DNA of 10,527 bases, taken from an uncultured Oscillospiraceae bacterium (GTDB taxonomy: Bacteria > Bacillota > Clostridia > Oscillospirales > Ruminococcaceae). The DNA lies in NCBI GenBank assembly GCA_934454435.1, contig CAKSGA010000084.1, positions 1 to 10,527 on the forward strand, read 5' to 3'. Position numbers and translations under genes: made by a program. This document shows positions 1 to 5,620 of the stretch, piece after piece (positions within the stretch are counted from its first letter, which is position 1; each line of letters starts with the position of its first letter). Under the pieces are notes generated by a model. That model saw only the letters and a program-made list of their open reading frames with translations. It was not told where the DNA came from and did no database searches.

Positions 1-13
1 GCGGCAATGCCGC
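1..13. other. Short GC-rich inverted repeat at the window edge
   Basis: GCGGC-AAT-GCCGC is a perfect 5-bp stem with a 3-nt loop at the very first bases. It may be part of a larger structure cut by the window edge. The rest of 1-45 shows no convincing gene. Confidence 0.3.
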
Positions 14-45
14 CAAGACGTGCATGCAGCAGGGATGCTCGGCGG

Positions 46-67
46 AAAAGCCCCAACGGGGATTTTT
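46..67. terminator. Bidirectional intrinsic terminator
   Basis: AAAAG-CCCC-AAC-GGGG-A-TTTTT forms a GC stem flanked by A and T tracts on both sides. On the minus strand it reads as a CCCC/GGGG hairpin followed by C and TTTT, so it could end the small membrane-protein unit. On the plus strand it is followed by A and five T residues, so it could also stop transcription arriving from the left edge. The 4-bp core stem is short; the A/T tracts can lengthen it past a G/A mismatch. Confidence 0.6.
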
Positions 68-77
68 CGACGGTCTC

Positions 78-101
78 AACAGACTGCCGAAGCAGTCTGT
101 T
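78..101 (-). terminator. Stable 10-bp hairpin downstream of the small membrane-protein gene
   Basis: A perfect 10-bp stem (AACAGACTGC / GCAGTCTGTT) encloses four bases. Read on the minus strand the loop is UUCG closed by C-G, the very stable cUUCGg tetraloop. It starts 8 bases after the stop codon at 110-112. No clear T tract follows on either strand, so it may protect the mRNA 3' end or act together with the terminator at 46-67 rather than terminate alone. Confidence 0.5.
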
Positions 102-109
102 CAGAAATA

Positions 110-454
110 TCATCTTGTAAGGATATTCACGCTGAGTATCACTGAAAGCGCCACATTGAATGCATTTGCGATACCGATATATGTCACTCTGGTCTTTTTG
201 TTCTTGAACCCATTGGATACCAGACCCAGCCACACGCAGGACACTGCTACGGCGCCGATCAGGACTATCACCCCGGCGAGGTCGTCAACGCTGATCTTCA
301 TCATGTGCCCAACAACTGCGTAGGTGACGAAGTAGGAAAGCGGCACCAGCACCAGCGGGAGCGTTGCCCATAGCCACTGTGTGTGGTGTCTGCGCCAGAA
401 TATCATGGACAGAATGAGAAAGATACCTGCAATAACTGCACATTCAACTGACAT
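110..454 (-). CDS. Small four-helix membrane protein, unknown function
   Basis: I do not recognise this 114-residue protein. It is strongly hydrophobic, with four probable transmembrane segments at residues about 5-20, 28-50, 59-80 and 91-111. Basic loops (RRHHTQW at 21-27 and NGFKNKKTR at 81-89) separate segments 1/2 and 3/4. If the positive-inside rule holds, both loops face the cytoplasm and both termini lie outside. The ATG at 454 is preceded by AAAGGAG at a spacing of 7 bases, so the start is well supported. The gene begins 21 bp after the stop of the upstream single-helix protein (476-718) and should share its transcript, suggesting that the two work together at the membrane. Hairpins at 78-101 and 46-67 end the unit. 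No catalytic motif is visible. Confidence 0.8.
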   Translation of the reverse strand: MSVECAVIAGIFLILSMIFWRRHHTQWLWATLPLVLVPLSYFVTYAVVGHMMKISVDDLAGVIVLIGAVAVSCVWLGLVSNGFKNKKTRVTYIGIANAFNVALSVILSVNILTR

Positions 455-475
455 GTTGTAGCTCCTTTCCCGTGG

Positions 476-718
476 TCACTCTGCGGATGGTGCCTGGACT
501 GTGATCTCTGCTGAACCGTCAGCCTCGGCACTGCCGGAGCCTGTTCCGGCTGCGGCGGACTCTGAAACGCCGGCACCGTCCGGCGTGGGGAGATCCCACC
601 CGAGATTCTTTGCGGACATGGCGAGCGTAAATATCAGCCCGCAGATCGCAAGCAGCAGCACGATCATGATGATATTGAGCACGACTATATATTTCGGCAG
701 CTTCTGACGTTCAGACAT
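476..718 (-). CDS. Single-pass membrane protein with low-complexity acidic tail
   Basis: This 80-residue protein has a short basic N-terminus (SERQKLPKY), one long transmembrane helix at about 10-33, then a tail rich in Gly, Ala, Ser and Glu (about 50-80) that is probably outside the cell and disordered. The first helix has no lipobox and no obvious cleavage site, so an N-in signal anchor is more likely than a secreted protein. The chosen start is the ATG at 718, with GGAGG at 726-730 and a spacing of 7 bases. The longer frame begins at a GTG at 724, too close to that ribosome binding site. It is the first gene of a two-gene unit with the four-helix protein at 110-454, read from the promoter at 754-782. 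No function can be assigned. Confidence 0.75.
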   Translation of the reverse strand: MSERQKLPKYIVVLNIIMIVLLLAICGLIFTLAMSAKNLGWDLPTPDGAGVSESAAAGTGSGSAEADGSAEITVQAPSAE

Positions 719-725
719 AACCACA

Positions 726-730
726 CCTCC
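726..730 (-). promoter_or_regulatory. Ribosome binding site that fixes the start of the 80-residue protein
   Basis: GGAGG on the minus strand, 7 bases before the ATG at 718, selects that codon over the GTG at 724. Confidence 0.7.
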
Positions 731-753
731 GGCGAAAACTAAATATTAACCCT

Positions 754-782
754 ATTATACACCAGTATCCGGAAAAAATCAA
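754..782 (-). promoter_or_regulatory. Sigma-A type promoter for the small membrane-protein pair
   Basis: On the minus strand TTGATT (777-782) and a consensus TATAAT (754-759) are separated by exactly 17 bp. Transcription should start near 747, giving a leader of about 30 nt that contains the GGAGG site. The -35 box begins only 6 bp after the stop codon of the DUF2344 gene, and no terminator is visible between them, so read-through from the upstream operon is also possible. Confidence 0.7.
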
Positions 783-788
783 GTGCAA

Positions 789-1418
789 TTATTCAAATTC
801 CCGGCCGCCGCTGTAAATGTGCGTGCGGACTATTTTCAGCCGCTTGACCTGCCCGCCGTATTCCGCCGAGTACGCCTCGAATATCAGCGAGGGGTTTATG
901 TTGAAGCTGTTTCCCGCCGGGAGCGTCACCTCCAGCACGTCACCGTGGAGCTCCACATTGGTCATGAGGGGTTTCAGGTCTACTATCGTGCTGCCTTTTT
1001 TAGTGCGCTTCTCAACGTTTATCTGTTCCTTTTCGCAGAGGGCACGCAGCTTCTCCGGGTCCGCTGAGGACTCTATGTGATAGCGTGCGGCGGTGATGTC
1101 TGTGTTCTTGTCCTTGGGTACGGTTATTTCAGTCACCTGAATATCCGGAGGCAGCGCTGCGTTGAGCTTCGCCCGTACTTCATCATAGGGAACGTCCTGG
1201 GTCAGGCGGAAATCCATTGCTTCGTGCACGCCCTCCTGCCCCAGCGAAAGCGGCAGCATGAACGTCACATATGTTCTCGGGTTGAAGCCCTCCGTCTGCC
1301 AGATGGGAAGCTTCGTGCGCTTCATCGCACGGATTATCACGCCGCTGAGATCCAGGTGCGAGATGTACTTCGCCCTGCCGGTCTTGGAGAAAAACGCTCT
1401 TGTATTAACGGATGGCAC
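789..1418 (-). CDS. TIGR03936/DUF2344 radical SAM-associated protein
   Basis: This 209-residue protein matches the DUF2344 (TIGR03936) family. Its N-terminal signature FSKTGRAKYISHLDLSGVI is followed by a region resembling FNPRTYVTFMLPLSLGQEG, and both are typical of the family. The family almost always accompanies TIGR03960 radical SAM proteins, as a separate neighbour or as a fusion, and here the partner is immediately upstream. It has no iron-sulfur motif of its own and is presumed to support the partner, but no reaction is established. I chose a GTG start at 1418 because GGGAGGTGA (1427-1435) lies 8 bases before it. The longest frame begins at a TTG at 1448 with no such site, and its extra ten residues do not look like the family. 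With this start the gene overlaps the TIGR03960 gene by 14 bp, suggesting translational coupling. Confidence 0.88.
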   Translation of the reverse strand: MPSVNTRAFFSKTGRAKYISHLDLSGVIIRAMKRTKLPIWQTEGFNPRTYVTFMLPLSLGQEGVHEAMDFRLTQDVPYDEVRAKLNAALPPDIQVTEITVPKDKNTDITAARYHIESSADPEKLRALCEKEQINVEKRTKKGSTIVDLKPLMTNVELHGDVLEVTLPAGNSFNINPSLIFEAYSAEYGGQVKRLKIVRTHIYSGGREFE

Positions 1419-3276
1419 GGCAGATCTCACCTCCCACACATTTTGCAACGCCGCAGTTGGAGCACTTTTCCCGACAGTTCGGGGTGGTCACTCCCTGGTG
1501 CGCACGCTTGTTTTCTTCAATAAGGAACTCCCGGCTGACCAGCATGTCTATGTGGCTCCAGGGTGCGACCTCTTCATAGGGACGCCGGCGGTTCGCATAG
1601 AACGCCGGGTCAAGCCCCGCTTCATTTATTGCTTCTATCCACTTGTCGAACTTGAAATATTCGTCCCAGCCGTCCAGCTTGCAGCCTTTCTGCCATGCGA
1701 GATATATCGCCCTGCTGAGCCGTCTGTCGCCCCGGGCGAGCACCGCTTCTATCAGCGAGAGGTCGTACTTCGACCAGCTTATGACTATCTTGCGGTCGTT
1801 GTTGATGGATTTCAGGTGCGCCTGACGTTCCTTTACGCCGGCTTCATCAAGCTGCGGCTCGAACTCGAACGGCGTGAATGGTTTCGGAATGAACGTTGAC
1901 AGCGATACCGCCACACCGGGACGTCCCTTTGCGTGGTTCGGGGTGGCGTAGAATTCCTCTATGACCGCCTTGGCGAGCTCATACACGCCCTCTACGTCCT
2001 CCATCGTTTCCGTGGGAAGTCCCATCATGAAGTACAGCTTGATGTTGGTGTAGCCGCCCTCGAACGCTATGCGCACGCTGTCCATTACGTTCTTTTCGGT
2101 GACGTTCTTGTTGATGACGTCACGGATCCTCTGCGTGCCGCCCTCCGGGGCAAAGGTCAGCCCGGACTTGCGCACATCGGTTATCTTTTTGAGCACCTCA
2201 TCGCTGAAACGGTCGATACGCAGCGATGGAAGCGACAGGTTTATCTTCTCGGCGGAGGTGTAGTCAGTGAGCTCCGACAGAAGCCCCACGATGTCCTTGT
2301 AGTCGCCGGTGGAAAGCGACGACAGTGACACTTCGTCATAGCCGGTGTTCTCGCAGAGCGCCCGGGTCTGTGAGAGTATCGTATCCTTGCTCTTCTCACG
2401 ATACGGGCGGTAGATGAACCCCGCCTGGCAGAAACGGCAGCCACGAATGCACCCTCTCAGCACCTCCACGACTGCACGGTCGTGGACTATCTGCGTGAAC
2501 GGCACGACAAAATTATCCGGTGCATATACCTTGTCGAAGTCCTTTATGATGCGCTTTCTGATAGTCGCCGGGGCGCCGTCCCTCGTGGTGATGGACCTGA
2601 CGGTGCCGTCCTCGTTGTAGTCCACATCATACAGTGACGGCACGTAAATTCCCTCTATCTGCGAAGCCCTGCGCAGGAACTCCTGACGGGACGTGCCCTC
2701 TTTCTTGCACTGTTCCATAAGGCGCATGAGCTCGAGGTTCATCTCCTCGCCCTCGCCTATCGCAAACAGGTCAAAGAAATCCACCAGCGGCTCAGGGTTG
2801 CACACGCAGGGACCTCCCGCCATAACTATCGGCGCAAGCCCGGTTCGGTCCTTTGCCAGAACGGGGACACCGGCGAGGTCCAGCATTTCAAGAACGTTGG
2901 TGTAGCTCATCTCGTACTGGAGCGTAAAGCCGATGAAATCAAAATCCTTTATCGGGTCGAGGCTCTCCAGGGCGTACAGCGGGATATTCCTTGCACGCAT
3001 CTGTTCCTCCATATCGGGGAGGGGCATGAAAACACGCTCGCACCAGTAGTTCGGCACGGCGTTTTTCAGTCCGTAGAGTATCTTCATGCCAAGGTGGGAC
3101 ATGCCTATCTCATAGGTGTCCGGAAAGCAGAATGCGAAGCGGATATCCACCTTTGATTTGTCCTTTATGACTGCCCCGTGCTCACCGCCGATGTACCTTG
3201 ACGGCTTCTGGACTTCAAGCAGGAACTCGTCGAGCTTCTCCATCATTTCCTTGTTCGTGTATAAGTTTTCTGACAT
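1405..3276 (-). CDS. TIGR03960 family radical SAM protein with B12-binding-like domain
   Basis: This 623-residue protein is full length for TIGR03960. The N-terminal region (about 25-200) has the family signature RYIGGE and a B12-binding-like fold containing DTYEIGMSHLGMKILYGL; no canonical DxHxxG cobalamin motif is visible. The radical SAM core starts at about 270, with iron-sulfur ligands C276, C280 and C283 in the CIRGCRFC motif. The C-terminus has a second cysteine cluster (C601, C605, C608, C613, C619) that could bind metal. The family's substrate is not established; in many Firmicutes its genes sit upstream of rng and the rplU-rpmA operon, hinting at RNA or ribosome work. ATG at 3276 has AGGAG six bases upstream. 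The gene starts 14 bp after the stop of the substrate-binding protein and overlaps the DUF2344 gene by 14 bp. Confidence 0.92.
   Translation of the reverse strand: MSENLYTNKEMMEKLDEFLLEVQKPSRYIGGEHGAVIKDKSKVDIRFAFCFPDTYEIGMSHLGMKILYGLKNAVPNYWCERVFMPLPDMEEQMRARNIPLYALESLDPIKDFDFIGFTLQYEMSYTNVLEMLDLAGVPVLAKDRTGLAPIVMAGGPCVCNPEPLVDFFDLFAIGEGEEMNLELMRLMEQCKKEGTSRQEFLRRASQIEGIYVPSLYDVDYNEDGTVRSITTRDGAPATIRKRIIKDFDKVYAPDNFVVPFTQIVHDRAVVEVLRGCIRGCRFCQAGFIYRPYREKSKDTILSQTRALCENTGYDEVSLSSLSTGDYKDIVGLLSELTDYTSAEKINLSLPSLRIDRFSDEVLKKITDVRKSGLTFAPEGGTQRIRDVINKNVTEKNVMDSVRIAFEGGYTNIKLYFMMGLPTETMEDVEGVYELAKAVIEEFYATPNHAKGRPGVAVSLSTFIPKPFTPFEFEPQLDEAGVKERQAHLKSINNDRKIVISWSKYDLSLIEAVLARGDRRLSRAIYLAWQKGCKLDGWDEYFKFDKWIEAINEAGLDPAFYANRRRPYEEVAPWSHIDMLVSREFLIEENKRAHQGVTTPNCREKCSNCGVAKCVGGEICRAIR
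1427..1435 (-). promoter_or_regulatory. Ribosome binding site that fixes the DUF2344 start
   Basis: GGGAGGTGA on the minus strand is a near-perfect complement of the 16S rRNA tail. It lies inside the end of the TIGR03960 gene, 8 bases before the GTG at 1418. Confidence 0.8.
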
Positions 3277-3290
3277 TACATTCTCCTGAT

Positions 3291-4919
3291 TTAATATGCC
3301 TTTGCCTGGGTGAAGTCCACGGTCTTGTTGAACGGATTGTAGCTGATGTCGGCATAGTCCTTGTTTATATAGAAATATTCATTTTTGTAGTAGAGCGGAA
3401 TGAATATCGCATCATCAATGATGATCTGCTCCGCCTGCTTGTAAAGGTCGGCGCTTTCGCTGAGGTCAGCGGCACGCTCCGCCTGGCTCACTATCCGTGT
3501 GACTTCCGAATTGGCATAGCCGGAATAGTTGCTGCTGCCGTCCCTGGTGAAGCTCTGGAGATACGCCGAGGGACTGTTGGTGTTTCCCGAGAGGTCCTGC
3601 ACCGCTATCTCAAAATCCCCCGAGGAAAGGCGGCTGCTGAAGTCCGCTTCGCTGAGAGTCTCCACCACGCAGTAGAAGCCGAATTCCCGCTGCCACTCCT
3701 GCATTATGACGGATATCATGGCGGTGGCTGCGCTGTCGTCCTTCATGATTATGCGGGCTCCGGAGAACAGTGTGCGGTCAAGCTCCGGGATTATCTGGGA
3801 GTAGTATTTCTGCGCCTTGTCCGTGCTGTATTCCGGGGTCAGACTTTCTCCGGCGAACTCACGGTAGCTCTTGTCCAGCAGGGTGACTTCCCCGGGGACT
3901 ATAGCGTAGGCGGTGGCGTGGTCGGTGACGGTCTGGGAGAGCTTCTCACGGTCTATCAGCGAAGCGAGAGCCTTTCTGAACCCGGGCTTCGTGAACAGGT
4001 CGTAGTCCCTGTTGAACAGCAGCCCCACGGTTATGGCATCGTACTCCTGTATCGTGTACCTGTCGCCCTTGATGAGTTCCCGCTGATCCTCGGTGACTGC
4101 AATGCAGCTTATCACGTTGGAGGTGAAGTCGTCCACAAAATCCTCGTCGCCCTCGATGAAGAAGTTCAGGCCGGAGGGGTAGACTTTCCAGGTTTCGTTG
4201 TTCTTTTCGTGGCGGCGGAGTATAAGGAAGTTGTTGTCGGTCTTTGAATACGGGTCGTAATCCCAGGTGCGCAGATAGAATGCGCCGTTGGAGGGCGTGG
4301 TATCCTTGGAGAGCCCGTATCTTCCCTGGGAGGCGAGGAAGTATTCCTCATTGCAGGGCATTGCGGGGGCTTCCGTGAGGAGCGTGGGGAAGTGCGGGTC
4401 GGGGTAGTCCAGCGTGATGGTGAGCTCAAAGTCGCTGGTAGCCTTCACACCGAGCCTGGACATGTCCGACACGGCTCCGGAGCTTATTGCCCGGGAGTTC
4501 TTTATGCAGTAGTATTCCGAAGCCCGGGGAGCCCTGGTCGCCGGGTCGAACAGCCGCTGGAAGCCGTACACGAAATCCTCCGACGTGCACTGTGCCTCGA
4601 ACTTGTTGGCATCGGTCCAGTAACAGTTCGGGCTGAGCTTGAATATGTAGGTCAGTCCGTCGTCGCTGACGGTGTAGTCCTCGGCAACGCCGGAGGTCAG
4701 GCTGCCGTCCGGGGATACTTTCAGCAGCCCGGTGTACAGGCTGGAGATAAGGAGCCCGGAAGCGGCGTCATCTGCGGTCTGGGGGTCCAGGCTTTCGGGA
4801 TTGTATGCGATATCGTACTTGATGACCCCGTCGCTGCCGTCCTTTTCAAAGCAGCCGGTCATGGATATGATAAAACAGCAGAGCGCTGCTGCAATGATCT
4901 TTCTGAATTGAGTTTTCAA
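3291..4919 (-). CDS. Peptide/oligopeptide-type ABC substrate-binding lipoprotein (family 5)
   Basis: This 542-residue protein belongs to the SBP_bac_5 (OppA/DppA-like) family. After the signal comes the family opening YNPESLDPQTADDAASGLLI, then LTSGVAEDYTVSDDGLTYIF and SEDFVYGFQRLFDP. A lipoprotein signal peptide is present: basic MKTQFRK, a hydrophobic stretch, then SMTGC with the lipidated cysteine at residue 23. It should capture peptides outside the membrane and hand them to an ABC permease, but no permease or ATPase gene is nearby. I chose a TTG start at 4919 because AAAGGA (4926-4931) is six bases upstream and the promoter at 4954-4982 would start the mRNA near 4947. The ATG at 4943 would then have almost no leader and no binding site. 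The gene is the first of a tight operon with TIGR03960 and DUF2344. Confidence 0.88.
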   Translation of the reverse strand: MKTQFRKIIAAALCCFIISMTGCFEKDGSDGVIKYDIAYNPESLDPQTADDAASGLLISSLYTGLLKVSPDGSLTSGVAEDYTVSDDGLTYIFKLSPNCYWTDANKFEAQCTSEDFVYGFQRLFDPATRAPRASEYYCIKNSRAISSGAVSDMSRLGVKATSDFELTITLDYPDPHFPTLLTEAPAMPCNEEYFLASQGRYGLSKDTTPSNGAFYLRTWDYDPYSKTDNNFLILRRHEKNNETWKVYPSGLNFFIEGDEDFVDDFTSNVISCIAVTEDQRELIKGDRYTIQEYDAITVGLLFNRDYDLFTKPGFRKALASLIDREKLSQTVTDHATAYAIVPGEVTLLDKSYREFAGESLTPEYSTDKAQKYYSQIIPELDRTLFSGARIIMKDDSAATAMISVIMQEWQREFGFYCVVETLSEADFSSRLSSGDFEIAVQDLSGNTNSPSAYLQSFTRDGSSNYSGYANSEVTRIVSQAERAADLSESADLYKQAEQIIIDDAIFIPLYYKNEYFYINKDYADISYNPFNKTVDFTQAKAY

Positions 4920-4925
4920 GGCGGT

Positions 4926-4931
4926 TCCTTT
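4926..4931 (-). promoter_or_regulatory. Ribosome binding site supporting a TTG start
   Basis: AAAGGA on the minus strand stands six bases before the TTG at 4919. The nrdG start has almost the same leader (AAAGGAACC then two or three bases then the start), which supports this reading. Confidence 0.7.
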
Positions 4932-4953
4932 CTGCATGAACATATATATTACA

Positions 4954-4982
4954 ATTATATCATCAACAGCGGCTCAATTCAA
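4954..4982 (-). promoter_or_regulatory. Sigma-A type promoter for the lipoprotein/radical SAM operon
   Basis: On the minus strand TTGAAT (4977-4982), a 17-bp spacer and consensus TATAAT (4954-4959) form a good promoter. The predicted start of transcription is near 4947, only about 4 bases before the ATG at 4943 but about 28 bases before the TTG at 4919. Confidence 0.75.
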
Positions 4983-5000
4983 GCCCATTCCAGGATTTTT

Positions 5001-5022
5001 ATTATTACAGTTTTGTAATAAT
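5001..5022. other. AT-rich inverted repeat between nrdG and the lipoprotein promoter
   Basis: ATTATTAC-AGTTTT-GTAATAAT is a perfect 8-bp inverted repeat with a 6-base loop. It lies 8 bp beyond the nrdG stop and 18 bp upstream of the -35 box of the next operon. An A/T-only stem without a T tract is a poor terminator, so a protein-binding site is an equally good reading. Confidence 0.45.
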
Positions 5023-5030
5023 CAGGAGCG

Positions 5031-5537
5031 TCACAGACTGTCAAACTCCACTGCGGCGCCGGTCCTCAGGCTTTCCGGCACGTTTATCAGCCGCTGGTTG
5101 GCGCTCCCACGGAACTGAAGCGACAGCGACCTTTTGGAGATATCGAACCTCCCGTCCACAAGTACGTCAAGTATTCCCAGCAGCTTCCCCACGAATTCCT
5201 CATGCTGGGCCTTTTTCCGGAGCTCCTCGAATGTCCAGCCGCTGTAGCACATCAGGTGTTTCCCGGCGGACTTGAAGCGGCTGCCGAGCTCGTACAGGGC
5301 TTCCGCCTGGCAGAACGGCTCCCCGCCGGAGAATGTTACGCCGCTGCACAGGGGATTTTCCATGCACTGTTCGTAGAGGGTGTCGGTGTTCGTAAGCCTG
5401 CCGCCTGAGAAGTCGTGGGTCTCAGGGTTGTGACAGCCGTCGCAGTGGTGCGGGCAGCCCTGCACGAATACAACGAACCGCAGTCCGGGTCCGTCAACTA
5501 TGGAGTCCTCTACTGTGCCTGCTATTCTTATTTCCAT
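5031..5537 (-). CDS. nrdG: Anaerobic ribonucleoside-triphosphate reductase activating protein
   Basis: NrdG is a radical SAM activase. It cleaves S-adenosylmethionine with a [4Fe-4S] cluster and abstracts hydrogen from the NrdD glycine to make the stable glycyl radical. The 168-residue protein shows the cluster motif GCPHHCDGCHNPETHDF with C28, C32 and C35, a conserved entry region GLRFVVFVQG, and the SAM-binding GGEP at 71-74. Its length fits the family (about 150-175). The ATG at 5537 is chosen because AAAGGA (5544-5549) lies six bases upstream; the longer frame starts at a TTG that overlaps this site. The gene follows nrdD on the same strand after 83 bp that hold a GC-rich palindrome, and should be transcribed with it. 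Confidence 0.95.
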   Translation of the reverse strand: MEIRIAGTVEDSIVDGPGLRFVVFVQGCPHHCDGCHNPETHDFSGGRLTNTDTLYEQCMENPLCSGVTFSGGEPFCQAEALYELGSRFKSAGKHLMCYSGWTFEELRKKAQHEEFVGKLLGILDVLVDGRFDISKRSLSLQFRGSANQRLINVPESLRTGAAVEFDSL

Positions 5538-5576
5538 GGTGGTTCCTTTCAATTTCTTTCTTAATACAAAAATGAC

Positions 5577-5597
5577 GGGCGGATACAGGATCCGCCC
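5577..5597 (-). repeat. GC-rich palindrome between nrdD and nrdG
   Basis: GGGCGGAT-ACAGG-ATCCGCCC is a perfect 8-bp inverted repeat with a 5-base loop. Read on the minus strand it is followed by GTCATTTTTGT, so it could be a leaky terminator or processing hairpin lowering nrdG expression relative to nrdD. From general memory, similar GGGGCGGA...TCCGCCC palindromes are dispersed in intergenic regions of gut Clostridia. That is not proven here, because only one copy is in the window. Confidence 0.6.
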
Positions 5598-5620
5598 CTA
5601 CATTTCGGTTGTGGTTCGAT

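Noticed and set aside
24..323. Plus-strand frame containing EKPQRGFFDG
   Set aside because: The distinctive peptide is simply the translation of the hairpin and T tract of the terminator at 46-67. The rest runs antisense through the well-supported membrane-protein gene, with no ribosome binding site.
710..740. Single missing cysteine in the NrdD zinc site (residue numbers; Asp716 where a CxxC pair could be expected)
   Set aside because: The sequence DRDPSCGYTG followed by CPCC resembles what I remember from many Firmicute NrdD proteins, so it is probably a normal family variant rather than a defect. Coordinates here are amino-acid positions in NrdD.
3198..4247. Plus-strand frame of 349 residues antisense to the substrate-binding protein
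   Set aside because: It is antisense to a clear family-5 binding protein and to the TIGR03960 start, and has no motif or binding site of its own.
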